Shown: in pieces, positions 1-5,260 of the stretch
Numbering within the stretch: position 1 is the stretch's first letter
How the letters are laid out: each line of letters starts with the position of its first letter
Assembly: GCA_018224345.1 (NCBI GenBank)
Contig: JAGTUW010000405.1
Span: 1 to 10,878, forward strand
Reading direction: 5' to 3'
Origin: Bacteroidota bacterium
Lineage (GTDB): Bacteria; Bacteroidota; Ignavibacteria; SZUA-365
Length of the DNA stretch: 10,878 bases
Made by a program: the position numbers and the translations under genes
Notes under the pieces: model-generated
Seen by the model: the letters and a program-made list of their open reading frames with translations, nothing else
The model's database searches: none
Told to the model about the DNA's origin: nothing

Positions 1-2
1 AA

Positions 3-80
3 CCGATCGCCGGCAATACGCTTGTCGCCCAGAGCCTGATCGGTGCCGTTACGGCGTTGACCATTACCCTGACGTTCTGA
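3..80 (+). CDS. C-terminal 25 residues of an unidentified protein, possibly an outer-membrane beta-barrel
   Basis: The frame is open from the window edge and stops with TGA at 78-80. The last residues, TALTITLTF, alternate polar and hydrophobic positions and end in Phe. This is the pattern of the C-terminal beta-signal that the BAM machinery recognises in outer-membrane beta-barrels. That pattern is seen directly; the outer-membrane assignment is inference from very few residues. Third codon positions are mostly G or C, as in the real genes nearby. A minus-strand ATG at about position 64, preceded by AGGG, also opens a frame leaving the window with similar codon use, so the strand is not certain. 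Confidence 0.35.
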   Translation, partial: PIAGNTLVAQSLIGAVTALTITLTF

Positions 81-174
81 CGCAATTCGTTTCGTTCGTA
101 GCAACCGATTGTGACAGTACCGCCGGGCGTTTCCCGCTTTCAAGCATGTGCGACCACCTTGCATGTGTGGCGTA

Positions 175-588
175 TCAGTCCCCACTTTCCGCGTGAGTCT
201 GACGATACTCTGCCAGCGCCGTGCGCAATGTCTTTTCCGCCGCCTCGGCACATTCATATTTATTCTCCGGAATTCCATCCAGCCAGGCGATGATATCCTG
301 CATGGTGAGCTTTTCCGCCTCGTCGACCGTCATGCCAATGATCAGCTCTGTCATTGCCGAGGCCGAGGCCTGAATCCCCGAACACCCTACAAAACGAAAG
401 GCCGCATCGCGGATTACTGCGTCTTCGATGCGCAGATCGAGAATGAGAACATCACCGCATCCCGCCTGATGCTTCGCCTGCAGGGTCGCATTCCCGATTT
501 CGCCATAATGGAGTTCGGCTTCGAGCACATCGACTGCTTTGCCGGAATACCCGAGAATTCTCAACATTTCTTTTCGCATTGCATCCAT
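175..588 (-). CDS. IscU/NifU-N type iron-sulfur cluster assembly scaffold
   Basis: This 137-residue protein matches the IscU/NifU N-terminal scaffold family, on which [2Fe-2S] clusters are built before transfer to apoproteins. All three cluster cysteines are visible: C44 in AGCGD, C69 in VGCSG and C113 in YECAEAAEK. D46, the family's conserved Asp two residues after the first Cys, is present. The C69-C113 spacing of 44 matches IscU and lacks the insertion typical of SufU. The IscU chaperone-docking motif LPPVK is degenerate here (IPENK, 107-111), and the usual His before the third Cys is Glu112. I chose the ATG at 588 because GGAG lies 8 nt upstream; the frame runs on to 711, but that extension crosses a tandem repeat and looks non-coding. 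No desulfurase or HscA/HscB gene is nearby. The gene diverges from sucD. Confidence 0.87.
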   Translation of the reverse strand: MDAMRKEMLRILGYSGKAVDVLEAELHYGEIGNATLQAKHQAGCGDVLILDLRIEDAVIRDAAFRFVGCSGIQASASAMTELIIGMTVDEAEKLTMQDIIAWLDGIPENKYECAEAAEKTLRTALAEYRQTHAESGD

Positions 589-668
589 TGAAACTGCTCC
601 GTTTCTTATAATCCTTGACTGCCCGGAATCACCGCTCCTGCCATCGCTCTGAAACAGATGGGCAGATG

Positions 669-700
669 ACCGCCTGCGGACACCGCCTGCGGACACCGCC
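669..700. repeat. Short tandem repeat, 13-bp unit, about 2.5 copies
   Basis: The unit ACCGCCTGCGGAC occurs at 669-681 and 682-694, followed by the first six bases at 695-700. It lies in the divergent gap between the scaffold gene and sucD. It looks like replication slippage; no function can be read from it. Confidence 0.75.
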
Positions 701-750
701 ATGGTGACCACATCCTATAACATAGCGAAATCCCGCAAAGGGACGGAGGG

Positions 751-779
751 TTGTTTGGTCAAAACGAAATCGCTACTTT
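751..779 (+). promoter_or_regulatory. Candidate sucD promoter
   Basis: TTGTTT at 751-756 and TACTTT at 774-779 are 17 bp apart, about 60 bp before the sucD start. The match to TATAAT is weak. TACTTTAA partly fits the Bacteroidota TAnnTTTG element, but the TTTG at 753-756 is 17 bp away rather than about 20. This is inference from spacing only. Confidence 0.3.
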
Positions 780-797
780 AAAAAATCTTGATTTTTT
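780..797. promoter_or_regulatory. Perfect 18-bp AT-rich palindrome in the sucD leader
   Basis: AAAAAATC (780-787) and GATTTTTT (790-797) are perfect inverted repeats separated by TT. The palindrome begins immediately after the candidate -10 hexamer and about 40 bp before the sucD ATG, where an operator or a leader-RNA structure would lie. The 2-nt gap is too tight for a simple RNA hairpin without losing a pair, so a DNA-binding dimer site is the more natural reading. No regulator can be named. Confidence 0.35.
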
Positions 798-836
798 CCA
801 TCACCTTTCGTCCATCCCAGCGCGTGGAGAAACAGT

Positions 837-1748
837 ATGAGCGTATTAGTTGACAAGAAAAGTCGGGTCATTGTGCAAGGCATCACTGGCTCGGAAGGGA
901 CATTTCATGCTACCCAGATGATCGATTACGGAACGAAGGTCGTCGGGGGAGTGACCCCGGGGAAAGGTGGGAGCAAACATCTCGGCGTCCCTGTGTTCAA
1001 TACCGTCCGCGAGGCAGTGAACGCGACACGGGCAAATGTATCGGTGATTTTCGTTCCCCCCTTTGCTGCGGCGGACGCGATCATGGAGGCGGCGGCATCG
1101 GATATCGCGCTTATCGTCTGTATTACCGAAGGGCTCCCCACGCGCGATATGGTGCGTGTCTATGAGTTCGTCACGCAACGCGGTGTGCGTCTGATCGGAC
1201 CGAACTGCCCGGGTATTATCTCTCCCGGACTTGCGAAAGTCGGTATCATGCCGGGTTTCATTCATAAAAAGGGAAATGTCGGCGTCATATCCCGCAGTGG
1301 CACGCTGACGTATGAAGCGGTCAATCAGCTGACTTCGCTCGGTATCGGGCAGTCAACCTGTATCGGTATCGGAGGTGATCCGGTTATCGGCACACAATTT
1401 ATCGATGCATTGCAGCTGTTCAACGCGGATGCGGACACGGACGCCGTCGTCATGATCGGTGAAATCGGTGGCTCAGCGGAGGAGGAAGCAGCCGCCTGGG
1501 TACGGAAAAATATGGAAAAACCGGTGATCGGTTTCATCGCCGGGCGCACTGCTCCGCCGGGACGTCGTATGGGACATGCCGGCGCCATCATTGCAGGCGG
1601 GAAAGGCACGGCTGCCGACAAAATGAAAGCGATGAAGAAAGCCGGCATCCATGTAGTCGAAAGCCCGGCCATGATCGGTGTCACTGTCGCCAAAGCGCTG
1701 AAACTTGAGGTCCACGGACAGAAACGCGCCACAACAGCAAGCGTGTAG
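837..1748 (+). CDS. sucD: Succinyl-CoA ligase (ADP/GDP-forming), alpha subunit
   Basis: This 303-residue protein has the usual length of SucD. The enzyme interconverts succinyl-CoA, phosphate and NDP with succinate, CoA and NTP in the TCA cycle. The N-terminal CoA-binding Rossmann domain begins with VIVQGITGSEGTFH (12-24). The phosphorylated catalytic His is H247 in MGHAGAIIAGGKGTA, and the segment SRSGTLTYE (152-160) is typical of the ligase domain. GGAG at 826-829 precedes the ATG by 7 nt. The nucleotide-binding beta subunit gene sucC is not adjacent, so the partner must be encoded elsewhere. The gene stands alone on the plus strand and ends in hairpins at 1752-1860. Together with the carboxyltransferase genes downstream it touches succinyl-CoA/methylmalonyl-CoA metabolism. 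Confidence 0.97.
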   Translation: MSVLVDKKSRVIVQGITGSEGTFHATQMIDYGTKVVGGVTPGKGGSKHLGVPVFNTVREAVNATRANVSVIFVPPFAAADAIMEAAASDIALIVCITEGLPTRDMVRVYEFVTQRGVRLIGPNCPGIISPGLAKVGIMPGFIHKKGNVGVISRSGTLTYEAVNQLTSLGIGQSTCIGIGGDPVIGTQFIDALQLFNADADTDAVVMIGEIGGSAEEEAAAWVRKNMEKPVIGFIAGRTAPPGRRMGHAGAIIAGGKGTAADKMKAMKKAGIHVVESPAMIGVTVAKALKLEVHGQKRATTASV

Positions 1749-1751
1749 CAG

Positions 1752-1771
1752 CCCGGCAAACTGCTGCCGGG
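1752..1771 (+). other. Hairpin just after sucD
   Basis: CCCGGCA (1752-1758) pairs with TGCCGGG (1765-1771) around a 6-nt loop, directly after the sucD stop. No T tract follows, so it is more likely an RNA 3'-end stabiliser than a terminator by itself. Confidence 0.4.
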
Positions 1772-1829
1772 TACGAAGAGGGAGGTAGCACGGAGTTTCG
1801 GCACAGCAAATACTGGCAATACCAGAGGA

Positions 1830-1860
1830 AAAGAGGGGCGACACCGGTCAGCCCCTCTTT
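1830..1860. terminator. Bidirectional intrinsic terminator between sucD and the CAP-domain gene
   Basis: AAAGAGGGGC (1830-1839) and GCCCCTCTTT (1851-1860) form a perfect 10-bp stem with an 11-nt loop. The T-rich end on either strand (CTTTCGTT on plus, CTCTTTTCC on minus) suits termination from both sides. It lies about 80 bp after sucD and about 105 bp after the end of the convergent lipoprotein gene. Confidence 0.8.
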
Positions 1861-1964
1861 CGTTATCTGTTTGGACCGGATCGGATGTGTCTCCATCCCT
1901 GCCTGACAAACGCGACACGCCCGTTATGCCCCGCGACGTTCGCCGCACTGATGGCGGTAGCTCC

Positions 1965-2450
1965 CTATCGTGTTTTTACGAAGATCTGTGTCAGGTAGTA
2001 CGCGCCCGACGCCGCTTGTGCGACACCGATGCCCGTGAGGTCGTAGTTTCCTTCGATATTTGTGCGGTGTGTGTCGCTCTCGATCCATTTTTCCACAGAA
2101 ATACTGGCCGGGTCGGAGTATCCGCTGTTCATTGCGACGTTTTCCGCTGCGCCGGCGATGGCGATTTCCGCCTTGATCGTCTCGACGCGCTGCTCGAAGC
2201 CATCGTGGCTGAACGGCACGCTGCCGTCGGCGATGTCGTTACTGTGCGCGCGTGCCTGCATCGTGATGATGTCACTGCGCGTCAAAGGTGTTAAACCTTC
2301 TTCGACGCGATACTGGTTGATGAGCTGATGGACGCGGGACTCTATCTCGCTGATACCGGGATTGATCGGTGGTGAGACAGGACCGTTTTCTTCAGAACAT
2401 GAGACCGCCAGCATCAGGAGCAGTACAAGCAGCAACGGCTTGTGCATCAT
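1965..2450 (-). CDS. CAP/SCP-domain (YkwD-like) lipoprotein
   Basis: This is a 161-residue exported protein. A hydrophobic signal (residues 5-16) ends in LAVSC, so C18 is the likely lipidated Cys. The next residues, SEEN, are acidic; acidic residues just after the Cys form the surface-export signal described for Bacteroidota lipoproteins. A CAP domain fills residues 41-160. Its hallmarks are INQYRVEEGL (44-53), FSHDG with H82, AENVA with E103, and WIESDTHRTNI with H128, followed by GIGVAQA. Bacterial CAP proteins are secreted, of mostly unknown activity, and sometimes bind sterols or lipids. I chose the ATG at 2450 (or 2447) because it starts the signal peptide directly; its ribosome site is poor. 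An ATG at 2504 would add 18 residues and spoil the signal. Confidence 0.88.
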   Translation of the reverse strand: MMHKPLLLVLLLMLAVSCSEENGPVSPPINPGISEIESRVHQLINQYRVEEGLTPLTRSDIITMQARAHSNDIADGSVPFSHDGFEQRVETIKAEIAIAGAAENVAMNSGYSDPASISVEKWIESDTHRTNIEGNYDLTGIGVAQAASGAYYLTQIFVKTR

Positions 2451-2592
2451 GGTGGCGCCATGGGGACGGAAATACCTGGAATATGAGTGACAGCAGGACT
2501 TCATGACAACAACCTGATGGTATGCAACACCACCCCAAAATGCGGGATTGATGAGAAAGATGCAAGAACACAGGGAATGCAGTCGCTGTCAC

Positions 2593-2621
2593 TTGTCCGG
2601 CAGTGTCCTCTGTCGTATCAA
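2593..2621 (+). promoter_or_regulatory. Weak candidate promoter for the small exported ORF
   Basis: TTGTCC (2593-2598) and TATCAA (2616-2621) are 17 bp apart and end 32 bp before the ATG at 2654. Both hexamers are partial matches. This is positional inference. Confidence 0.25.
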
Positions 2622-2653
2622 GGATAAAGATTGTCAACAATAGGGCTGATATC

Positions 2654-2815
2654 ATGTTCCGCACACGCATTTGCATTGTTCTTCTTGTGTCTCTTTTCGT
2701 CATCACTGCGTTTTCTTTCCCGGCATCTGCTGCGGTGGAACGGCCACCTGTCATCGAAAGGAGTGAAGGGAGTTTCGACGCAACCCGCGGAGATGTGGCA
2801 ACCCTGCCATATTGA
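2654..2815 (+). CDS. Possible 53-residue exported peptide or start of a degraded secreted protein
   Basis: The ATG at 2654 has AGGG 8 nt upstream. The product begins with a convincing signal peptide: MFRTR, a hydrophobic core of about 15 residues, then a signal peptidase I-like site PASA|A near residue 26. Only about 27 residues remain after cleavage, ERPPVIERSEGSF being typical, before TGA at 2813-2815. I recognise no family. It may be a true small secreted peptide or the 5' stub of a longer gene lost when the repeat region formed. It lies in an otherwise non-coding stretch, and the longer open frame starting at 2603 fits the signal peptide less well. Confidence 0.45.
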   Translation: MFRTRICIVLLVSLFVITAFSFPASAAVERPPVIERSEGSFDATRGDVATLPY

Positions 2816-2935
2816 GCGAGTCATCAGAGCATGGCGATCATGAGAGATAGTCTGGCGAATGATTGTTACTTCCCGGGGTTCCCGTGACAGAAGGCAGCGT
2901 TGGAAATCAGTTCCAACAAGAAAACAGCGTTCCAA
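2816..2935. other. Non-coding stretch with an inverted repeat
   Basis: No convincing gene is visible. GTTGGAA (2899-2905) and TTCCAAC (2911-2917) form a 7-bp hairpin, and a second TTCCAAC (2930-2936) runs into the first 67-bp repeat. CAGCGTT also occurs twice (2895-2901 and 2925-2931). On the minus strand this lies just downstream of repeat copy 1. Confidence 0.5.
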
Positions 2936-2936
2936 C

Positions 2937-2975
2937 AAAAAAAATGGGCCAACCGCACATTAGCGGTCGACCCAT
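2937..2975 (-). terminator. Intrinsic terminator within repeat copy 1
   Basis: On the minus strand a 13-bp stem begins AUGGG and closes with CCCAU, around a 6-nt loop UAAUGU. It contains two G-U wobbles and no mismatch, and runs straight into eight T. The same bases give A-C mismatches on the plus strand, so the signal is directional. Confidence 0.85.
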
Positions 2976-2990
2976 GGGGGGAGGGAGGGA
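2937..2990 (-). ncRNA. Candidate small RNA, copy 1 (about 50-54 nt)
   Basis: If transcription starts a few bases after the TATATTTG box, the RNA is a C-rich leader (UCCCUCCCUCCCCCC, in 2976-2990) followed at once by the terminator hairpin and U8 tail. There is no room for an ORF. The C-rich part is unpaired and complementary to Shine-Dalgarno sequences, resembling the UCCC seed regions of known regulatory RNAs. The 5' end is an estimate. Confidence 0.45.
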
Positions 2991-2993
2991 GAT

Positions 2994-3025
2994 CAAATAT
3001 ACGAATTGCACATGAGCGGCGCAAG
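2994..3025 (-). promoter_or_regulatory. Bacteroidota-like promoter of repeat copy 1
   Basis: Read on the minus strand, CTTG (3025-3022), 20 bp, then TATATTTG (3001-2994). The second element fits the Bacteroidota -7 consensus TAnnTTTG fully, and the first fits the -33 TTTG at three of four bases. Alternatively, read as sigma70: TTGCGC-N17-TATATT. The upstream box lies outside the duplicated block, in unrelated sequence. Confidence 0.55.
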
Positions 3026-3161
3026 CATTTTTCAATTTTTTTCATGGAACAAGAAAACATGTGCTTCCCTCTGCTGATCTCTTCAGAACAGAGCGCAGGG
3101 GAGGGGCTGCGATGAAGTGACGCAGCCGGAAGGGGTGATCGCCATGGAGACGCTGAAAACG
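3003..3161. other. Spacer between the two 67-bp repeats
   Basis: No gene is supported. The half next to copy 1 is AT-rich and supplies its upstream promoter box. GGCTGCG (3105-3111) and CGCAGCC (3121-3127) form a 7-bp hairpin with a 9-nt loop and no T tract. The open frames here are short and unlike any family I know. Confidence 0.5.
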
Positions 3162-3162
3162 C

Positions 3163-3201
3163 AAAAAAAATGGGCCAACCGCACATTAGCGGTCGACCCA
3201 T
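3163..3201 (-). terminator. Intrinsic terminator of the carboxyltransferase/biotin carrier operon
   Basis: The same 13-bp stem, UAAUGU loop and T8 tail as in copy 1, 30 bp after the last stop codon of the two-gene operon. Confidence 0.88.
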
Positions 3202-3216
3202 GGGGGGAGGGAGGGA
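3163..3216 (-). ncRNA. Candidate small RNA, copy 2 (about 50-54 nt)
   Basis: Same predicted RNA as copy 1: C-rich single-stranded leader, 13-bp hairpin, U8 tail. It could be made from its own promoter or released from the 3' end of the carrier mRNA by processing, as many 3'-UTR-derived small RNAs are. The 5' end is an estimate. Confidence 0.45.
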
Positions 3217-3219
3217 GAT

Positions 3220-3251
3220 CAAATATACATCATTCGAACTCGATAAGCAAA
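3220..3251 (-). promoter_or_regulatory. Bacteroidota-like promoter of repeat copy 2, inside the carrier gene end
   Basis: Read on the minus strand, TTTG (3251-3248), 20 bp, TATATTTG (3227-3220). This matches the Bacteroidota consensus in both boxes and in spacing; the sigma70 reading is TTGCTT-N17-TATATT. The TTTG box lies in the last codons of the biotin carrier gene. The same geometry as copy 1, despite unrelated upstream DNA, argues that it is functional. Confidence 0.55.
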
Positions 3252-3547
3252 TGTTTTTTCACTACCCGTTCATTATTATTGACGTGTATGCTTTTAATTT
3301 TTCCGTCGACCTGTGCAGTGACGTCGTTGCGCATTTTCATGGCCTCGAGTATCAGGAGACTATCACCGCGGCGCACGGTCTGTCCGGGCTGCACGAGAAT
3401 ATTCTGAATCACTCCGGGGATGAAGGCGCGAAGCTGTTTCGGATCAGGCTTCTCGAATGCAGTGCGGTTGGCGAATTTCTTCGTGATCCTGGTCTGATAC
3501 CGGGAATCGTCGATGAGGAATGTCGTGAATTCTTCTTTTTCTTCCAT
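3230..3547 (-). CDS. Biotin carboxyl carrier protein of an acyl-CoA carboxylase/decarboxylase
   Basis: This 105-residue protein carries the biotin arm that moves CO2 between enzyme subunits. The C-terminal biotinyl-lipoyl domain (about 39-105) begins LRAFIPGVIQNILVQPG and holds the biotinylation motif LEAMKM, with K71 as the lysine modified by BirA. A second typical stretch is VDGKIKSIHV (80-89). The N-terminal 38 residues are a short charged lead-in that is common in separate carriers. It starts 6 bp after the stop of the carboxyltransferase gene with no clear ribosome site, so translation is probably coupled. Its stop lies 1 bp from the 67-bp repeat that terminates the operon. It could serve a propionyl-CoA carboxylase, a transcarboxylase or a methylmalonyl-CoA decarboxylase. 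Confidence 0.93.
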   Translation of the reverse strand: MEEKEEFTTFLIDDSRYQTRITKKFANRTAFEKPDPKQLRAFIPGVIQNILVQPGQTVRRGDSLLILEAMKMRNDVTAQVDGKIKSIHVNNNERVVKKHLLIEFE

Positions 3548-3553
3548 GATGAT

Positions 3554-5098
3554 TCAGAACGGCGGGATACCGTGTTTTTTCGGTGGACGTGTTTCCTGTT
3601 TGTCTTTTGATATTTCTATTGCATGAATGAGAAACTCGCGGGTTTCATGCGGTCCGATCACCGCGTCGACATGTCCGTTGGCAGCAGCGATATAGGGATT
3701 GGCAAATTTATCGGTGTATTCCTGCACTTTCGCCTGCCTCATGGCATCCGGGTCGTCGGCAGTGGCGATTTCGTTACGAAAAATGATGTTGGCCGCGCCT
3801 TCGGGCCCCATTACAGCGATCTCAGCCTGCGGCCAGGCGAAGACAAAATCAGCTCCGAGATGCCGTGAGCACATGGCGATGTAACCGCCGCCATACGCTT
3901 TGCGCAGGATCACGGTGACTTTCGGCACGGTCGCCTCGCTGTAGGCATAGAGAATCTTTGCCCCGTGTCGTATTACACCCGCGTGTTCCTGGTCGATGCC
4001 GGGCAGATATCCCGGAAGGTCGACAAGCGTGACGAGGGGAATATTGAATGCATCGCAGAAACGGATAAAGCGTGCGGCCTTGTCCGAGCTGTCCACATCC
4101 AGCACCCCGGCAAGCACCAACGGCTGATTCCCCACGATACCGATAGTCTCCCCGTTGAGACGGGCGAACCCGATCACGATATTCGCCGCCCAGAGTTCCT
4201 GCACTTCGAAGAAATCAGAATCGTCACAGAGGGCGCGAATCAGCGTGCGTACGTCATAAGGTTCGCGGGGATTCAGCGGCACGATGGTCTCAACGTCGAA
4301 ATCGGCCCGTGGAGGCATGGGCGGAAAGGCATCCGGCTTCTTTTTGTTGTTCCAGGGAATGAAGGTGACGAGCTTTTTTATCTGTTCGAAACACTCGATT
4401 TCACTGTTTGCAAAAAAATGTGCGTTCCCCGTTGTCTCCGTGTGTACACGCGCGCCACCAAGTTCCTCCATGGAGATTTCTTCGCCAAGGACGGTCTTGA
4501 TGACTTCGGGCCCGGTAATGAACATTTTTGATATTTTGTCGACCACGAATACGAAGTCCGTCAATGCCGGGGAATACACCGCGCCGCCAGCGCAGGGACC
4601 GAGGATGACCGAAATCTGCGGGATGACACCTGAGGCCTGCGTGTTACGAAAGAATATCTCTCCGTATCCAGCAAGAGAGTTGACACCTTCCTGTATGCGC
4701 GCCCCCCCCGAGTCGTTGATGCCAATCAACGGCAACCCGAGTTTCATGGCATGATCCATGATTTTCGTGATTTTTCGGGCATGCATCAGCCCCAGGGATC
4801 CACCCGCAACAGTGAAGTCCTGTGCGAAAATGCATACAGGGAAGCCCGAGATCTTTCCCGTACCTGTAATCACACCGTCGGCGGGGAGCTGCTTCTTGTC
4901 CATATTGAAATCGCTGCACTTGTGCTCGACGAACAGGTCATATTCGTGGAAAGACTCGGCGTCCAGCAATGTCGTGATGCGTTCCCTGGCCGTGAGCTTG
5001 CCCATGGCAACCTGTTTTTCAATGGCTTTCTCCCCGCCGCCAAGTACCGCTTTCGATCTGCGCCGAAAGAAGTCCATCATTTGTGATGCGAGAGACAT
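3554..5098 (-). CDS. Acyl-CoA carboxylase beta / methylmalonyl-CoA carboxyltransferase subunit
   Basis: This full-length 514-residue carboxyltransferase has two crotonase-like halves. It transfers CO2 between biotin on the carrier and an acyl-CoA, interconverting propionyl-CoA and methylmalonyl-CoA in the closest families. The first half has SGGARIQEG (130-138) and LGPCAGGAVYSPA (166-178); the second has LPGYLPGIDQE (361-371), KAYGGGYIAMCS (400-411) and AWPQAEIAVMGPEGAAN (421-437). The glycine pairs supply the oxyanion holes. In streptomycete enzymes an Asp after GGAY favours propionyl-CoA and an Ile acetyl-CoA; here it is Ile407. The wider motif, however, resembles transcarboxylase 12S and decarboxylase alpha subunits as I remember them, so the substrate stays open. 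Two GGAG sites precede the ATG. A biotin carboxylase and the membrane decarboxylase subunits are absent from the window. Confidence 0.95.
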   Translation of the reverse strand: MSLASQMMDFFRRRSKAVLGGGEKAIEKQVAMGKLTARERITTLLDAESFHEYDLFVEHKCSDFNMDKKQLPADGVITGTGKISGFPVCIFAQDFTVAGGSLGLMHARKITKIMDHAMKLGLPLIGINDSGGARIQEGVNSLAGYGEIFFRNTQASGVIPQISVILGPCAGGAVYSPALTDFVFVVDKISKMFITGPEVIKTVLGEEISMEELGGARVHTETTGNAHFFANSEIECFEQIKKLVTFIPWNNKKKPDAFPPMPPRADFDVETIVPLNPREPYDVRTLIRALCDDSDFFEVQELWAANIVIGFARLNGETIGIVGNQPLVLAGVLDVDSSDKAARFIRFCDAFNIPLVTLVDLPGYLPGIDQEHAGVIRHGAKILYAYSEATVPKVTVILRKAYGGGYIAMCSRHLGADFVFAWPQAEIAVMGPEGAANIIFRNEIATADDPDAMRQAKVQEYTDKFANPYIAAANGHVDAVIGPHETREFLIHAIEISKDKQETRPPKKHGIPPF

Positions 5099-5260
5099 GA
5101 ATCTCCGTCTCCATGTTGTTGTCGAATTGCTGCGTCCGCCTCCGCGTTCGCAACATGGAAGTCAGATACCAAGATACGAATATCTGGCAACATGCCGTTG
5201 TGCTTCGGTCGGTTGTGGGTCTGACTTTGTACGTCGTGCCATTGTGTCAAATAGTTGAAA
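5099..5260. other. Intergenic region upstream of the carboxyltransferase gene
   Basis: No gene is supported. It must carry the promoter of the minus-strand carboxyltransferase operon, but I see no convincing one. TATCTTGG, read on minus near 5180-5173, fits TAnnTTTG at seven of eight bases yet lacks a TTTG 20 bp upstream. An imperfect 7-bp hairpin with a CGAA loop covers 5169-5187. Confidence 0.4.

Larger units (their letters stand above)
2936..3002 (-). repeat. 67-bp perfect direct repeat, copy 1
   Basis: All 67 bases are identical to 3162-3228, in the same orientation, with an offset of 226 bp. The flanks are unrelated on both sides, so this is not a simple 226-bp tandem duplication. On the minus strand the unit contains, in order, a TATATTTG box, a C-rich tract and a hairpin with a T8 tail. 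No gene ends just upstream on the minus strand, so this copy is not serving an obvious operon. Confidence 0.95.
3162..3228 (-). repeat. 67-bp perfect direct repeat, copy 2
   Basis: Identical to 2936-3002. This copy begins 1 bp after the stop codon of the minus-strand biotin carrier gene (TGA at 3232-3230), so it can act as the 3' end of that operon. Confidence 0.95.

Noticed and set aside
605..612. TATAAG-like -10 before the Fe-S scaffold gene (minus strand)
   Set aside because: It lies so close to the ATG that the transcript would start within the ribosome site, and no -35 box is seen 17 bp upstream.
846..1265. Long antisense frames within sucD, the carboxyltransferase, T9SS protein, pyk and acylase genes
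   Set aside because: They are shadows of GC-rich genes with clear family matches on the other frame; none shows domains or start signals.
2976..2989. Possible G-quadruplex on the plus strand of the repeat
   Set aside because: There are three separated G-runs, one of six bases with no loop base to split it, so a three-tier quadruplex is not well supported; RNA made from this unit would carry the C-rich strand.
2936..3228. A 226-bp tandem duplication as the origin of the repeats
   Set aside because: Only 67 bp match. The bases before each copy and after each copy differ, so the unit was copied as a discrete block or is kept by selection.
2866..3407. Several open frames on both strands over the 67-bp repeats
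   Set aside because: They translate the same repeat in unrelated contexts, have no good ribosome sites and show no family features.
5245..5250. TTGACA on the minus strand as a carboxyltransferase -35 box
   Set aside because: No acceptable -10 lies 16-18 bp downstream; the nearest TACAAA is only 13 bp away, and the site is about 150 bp from the start codon.
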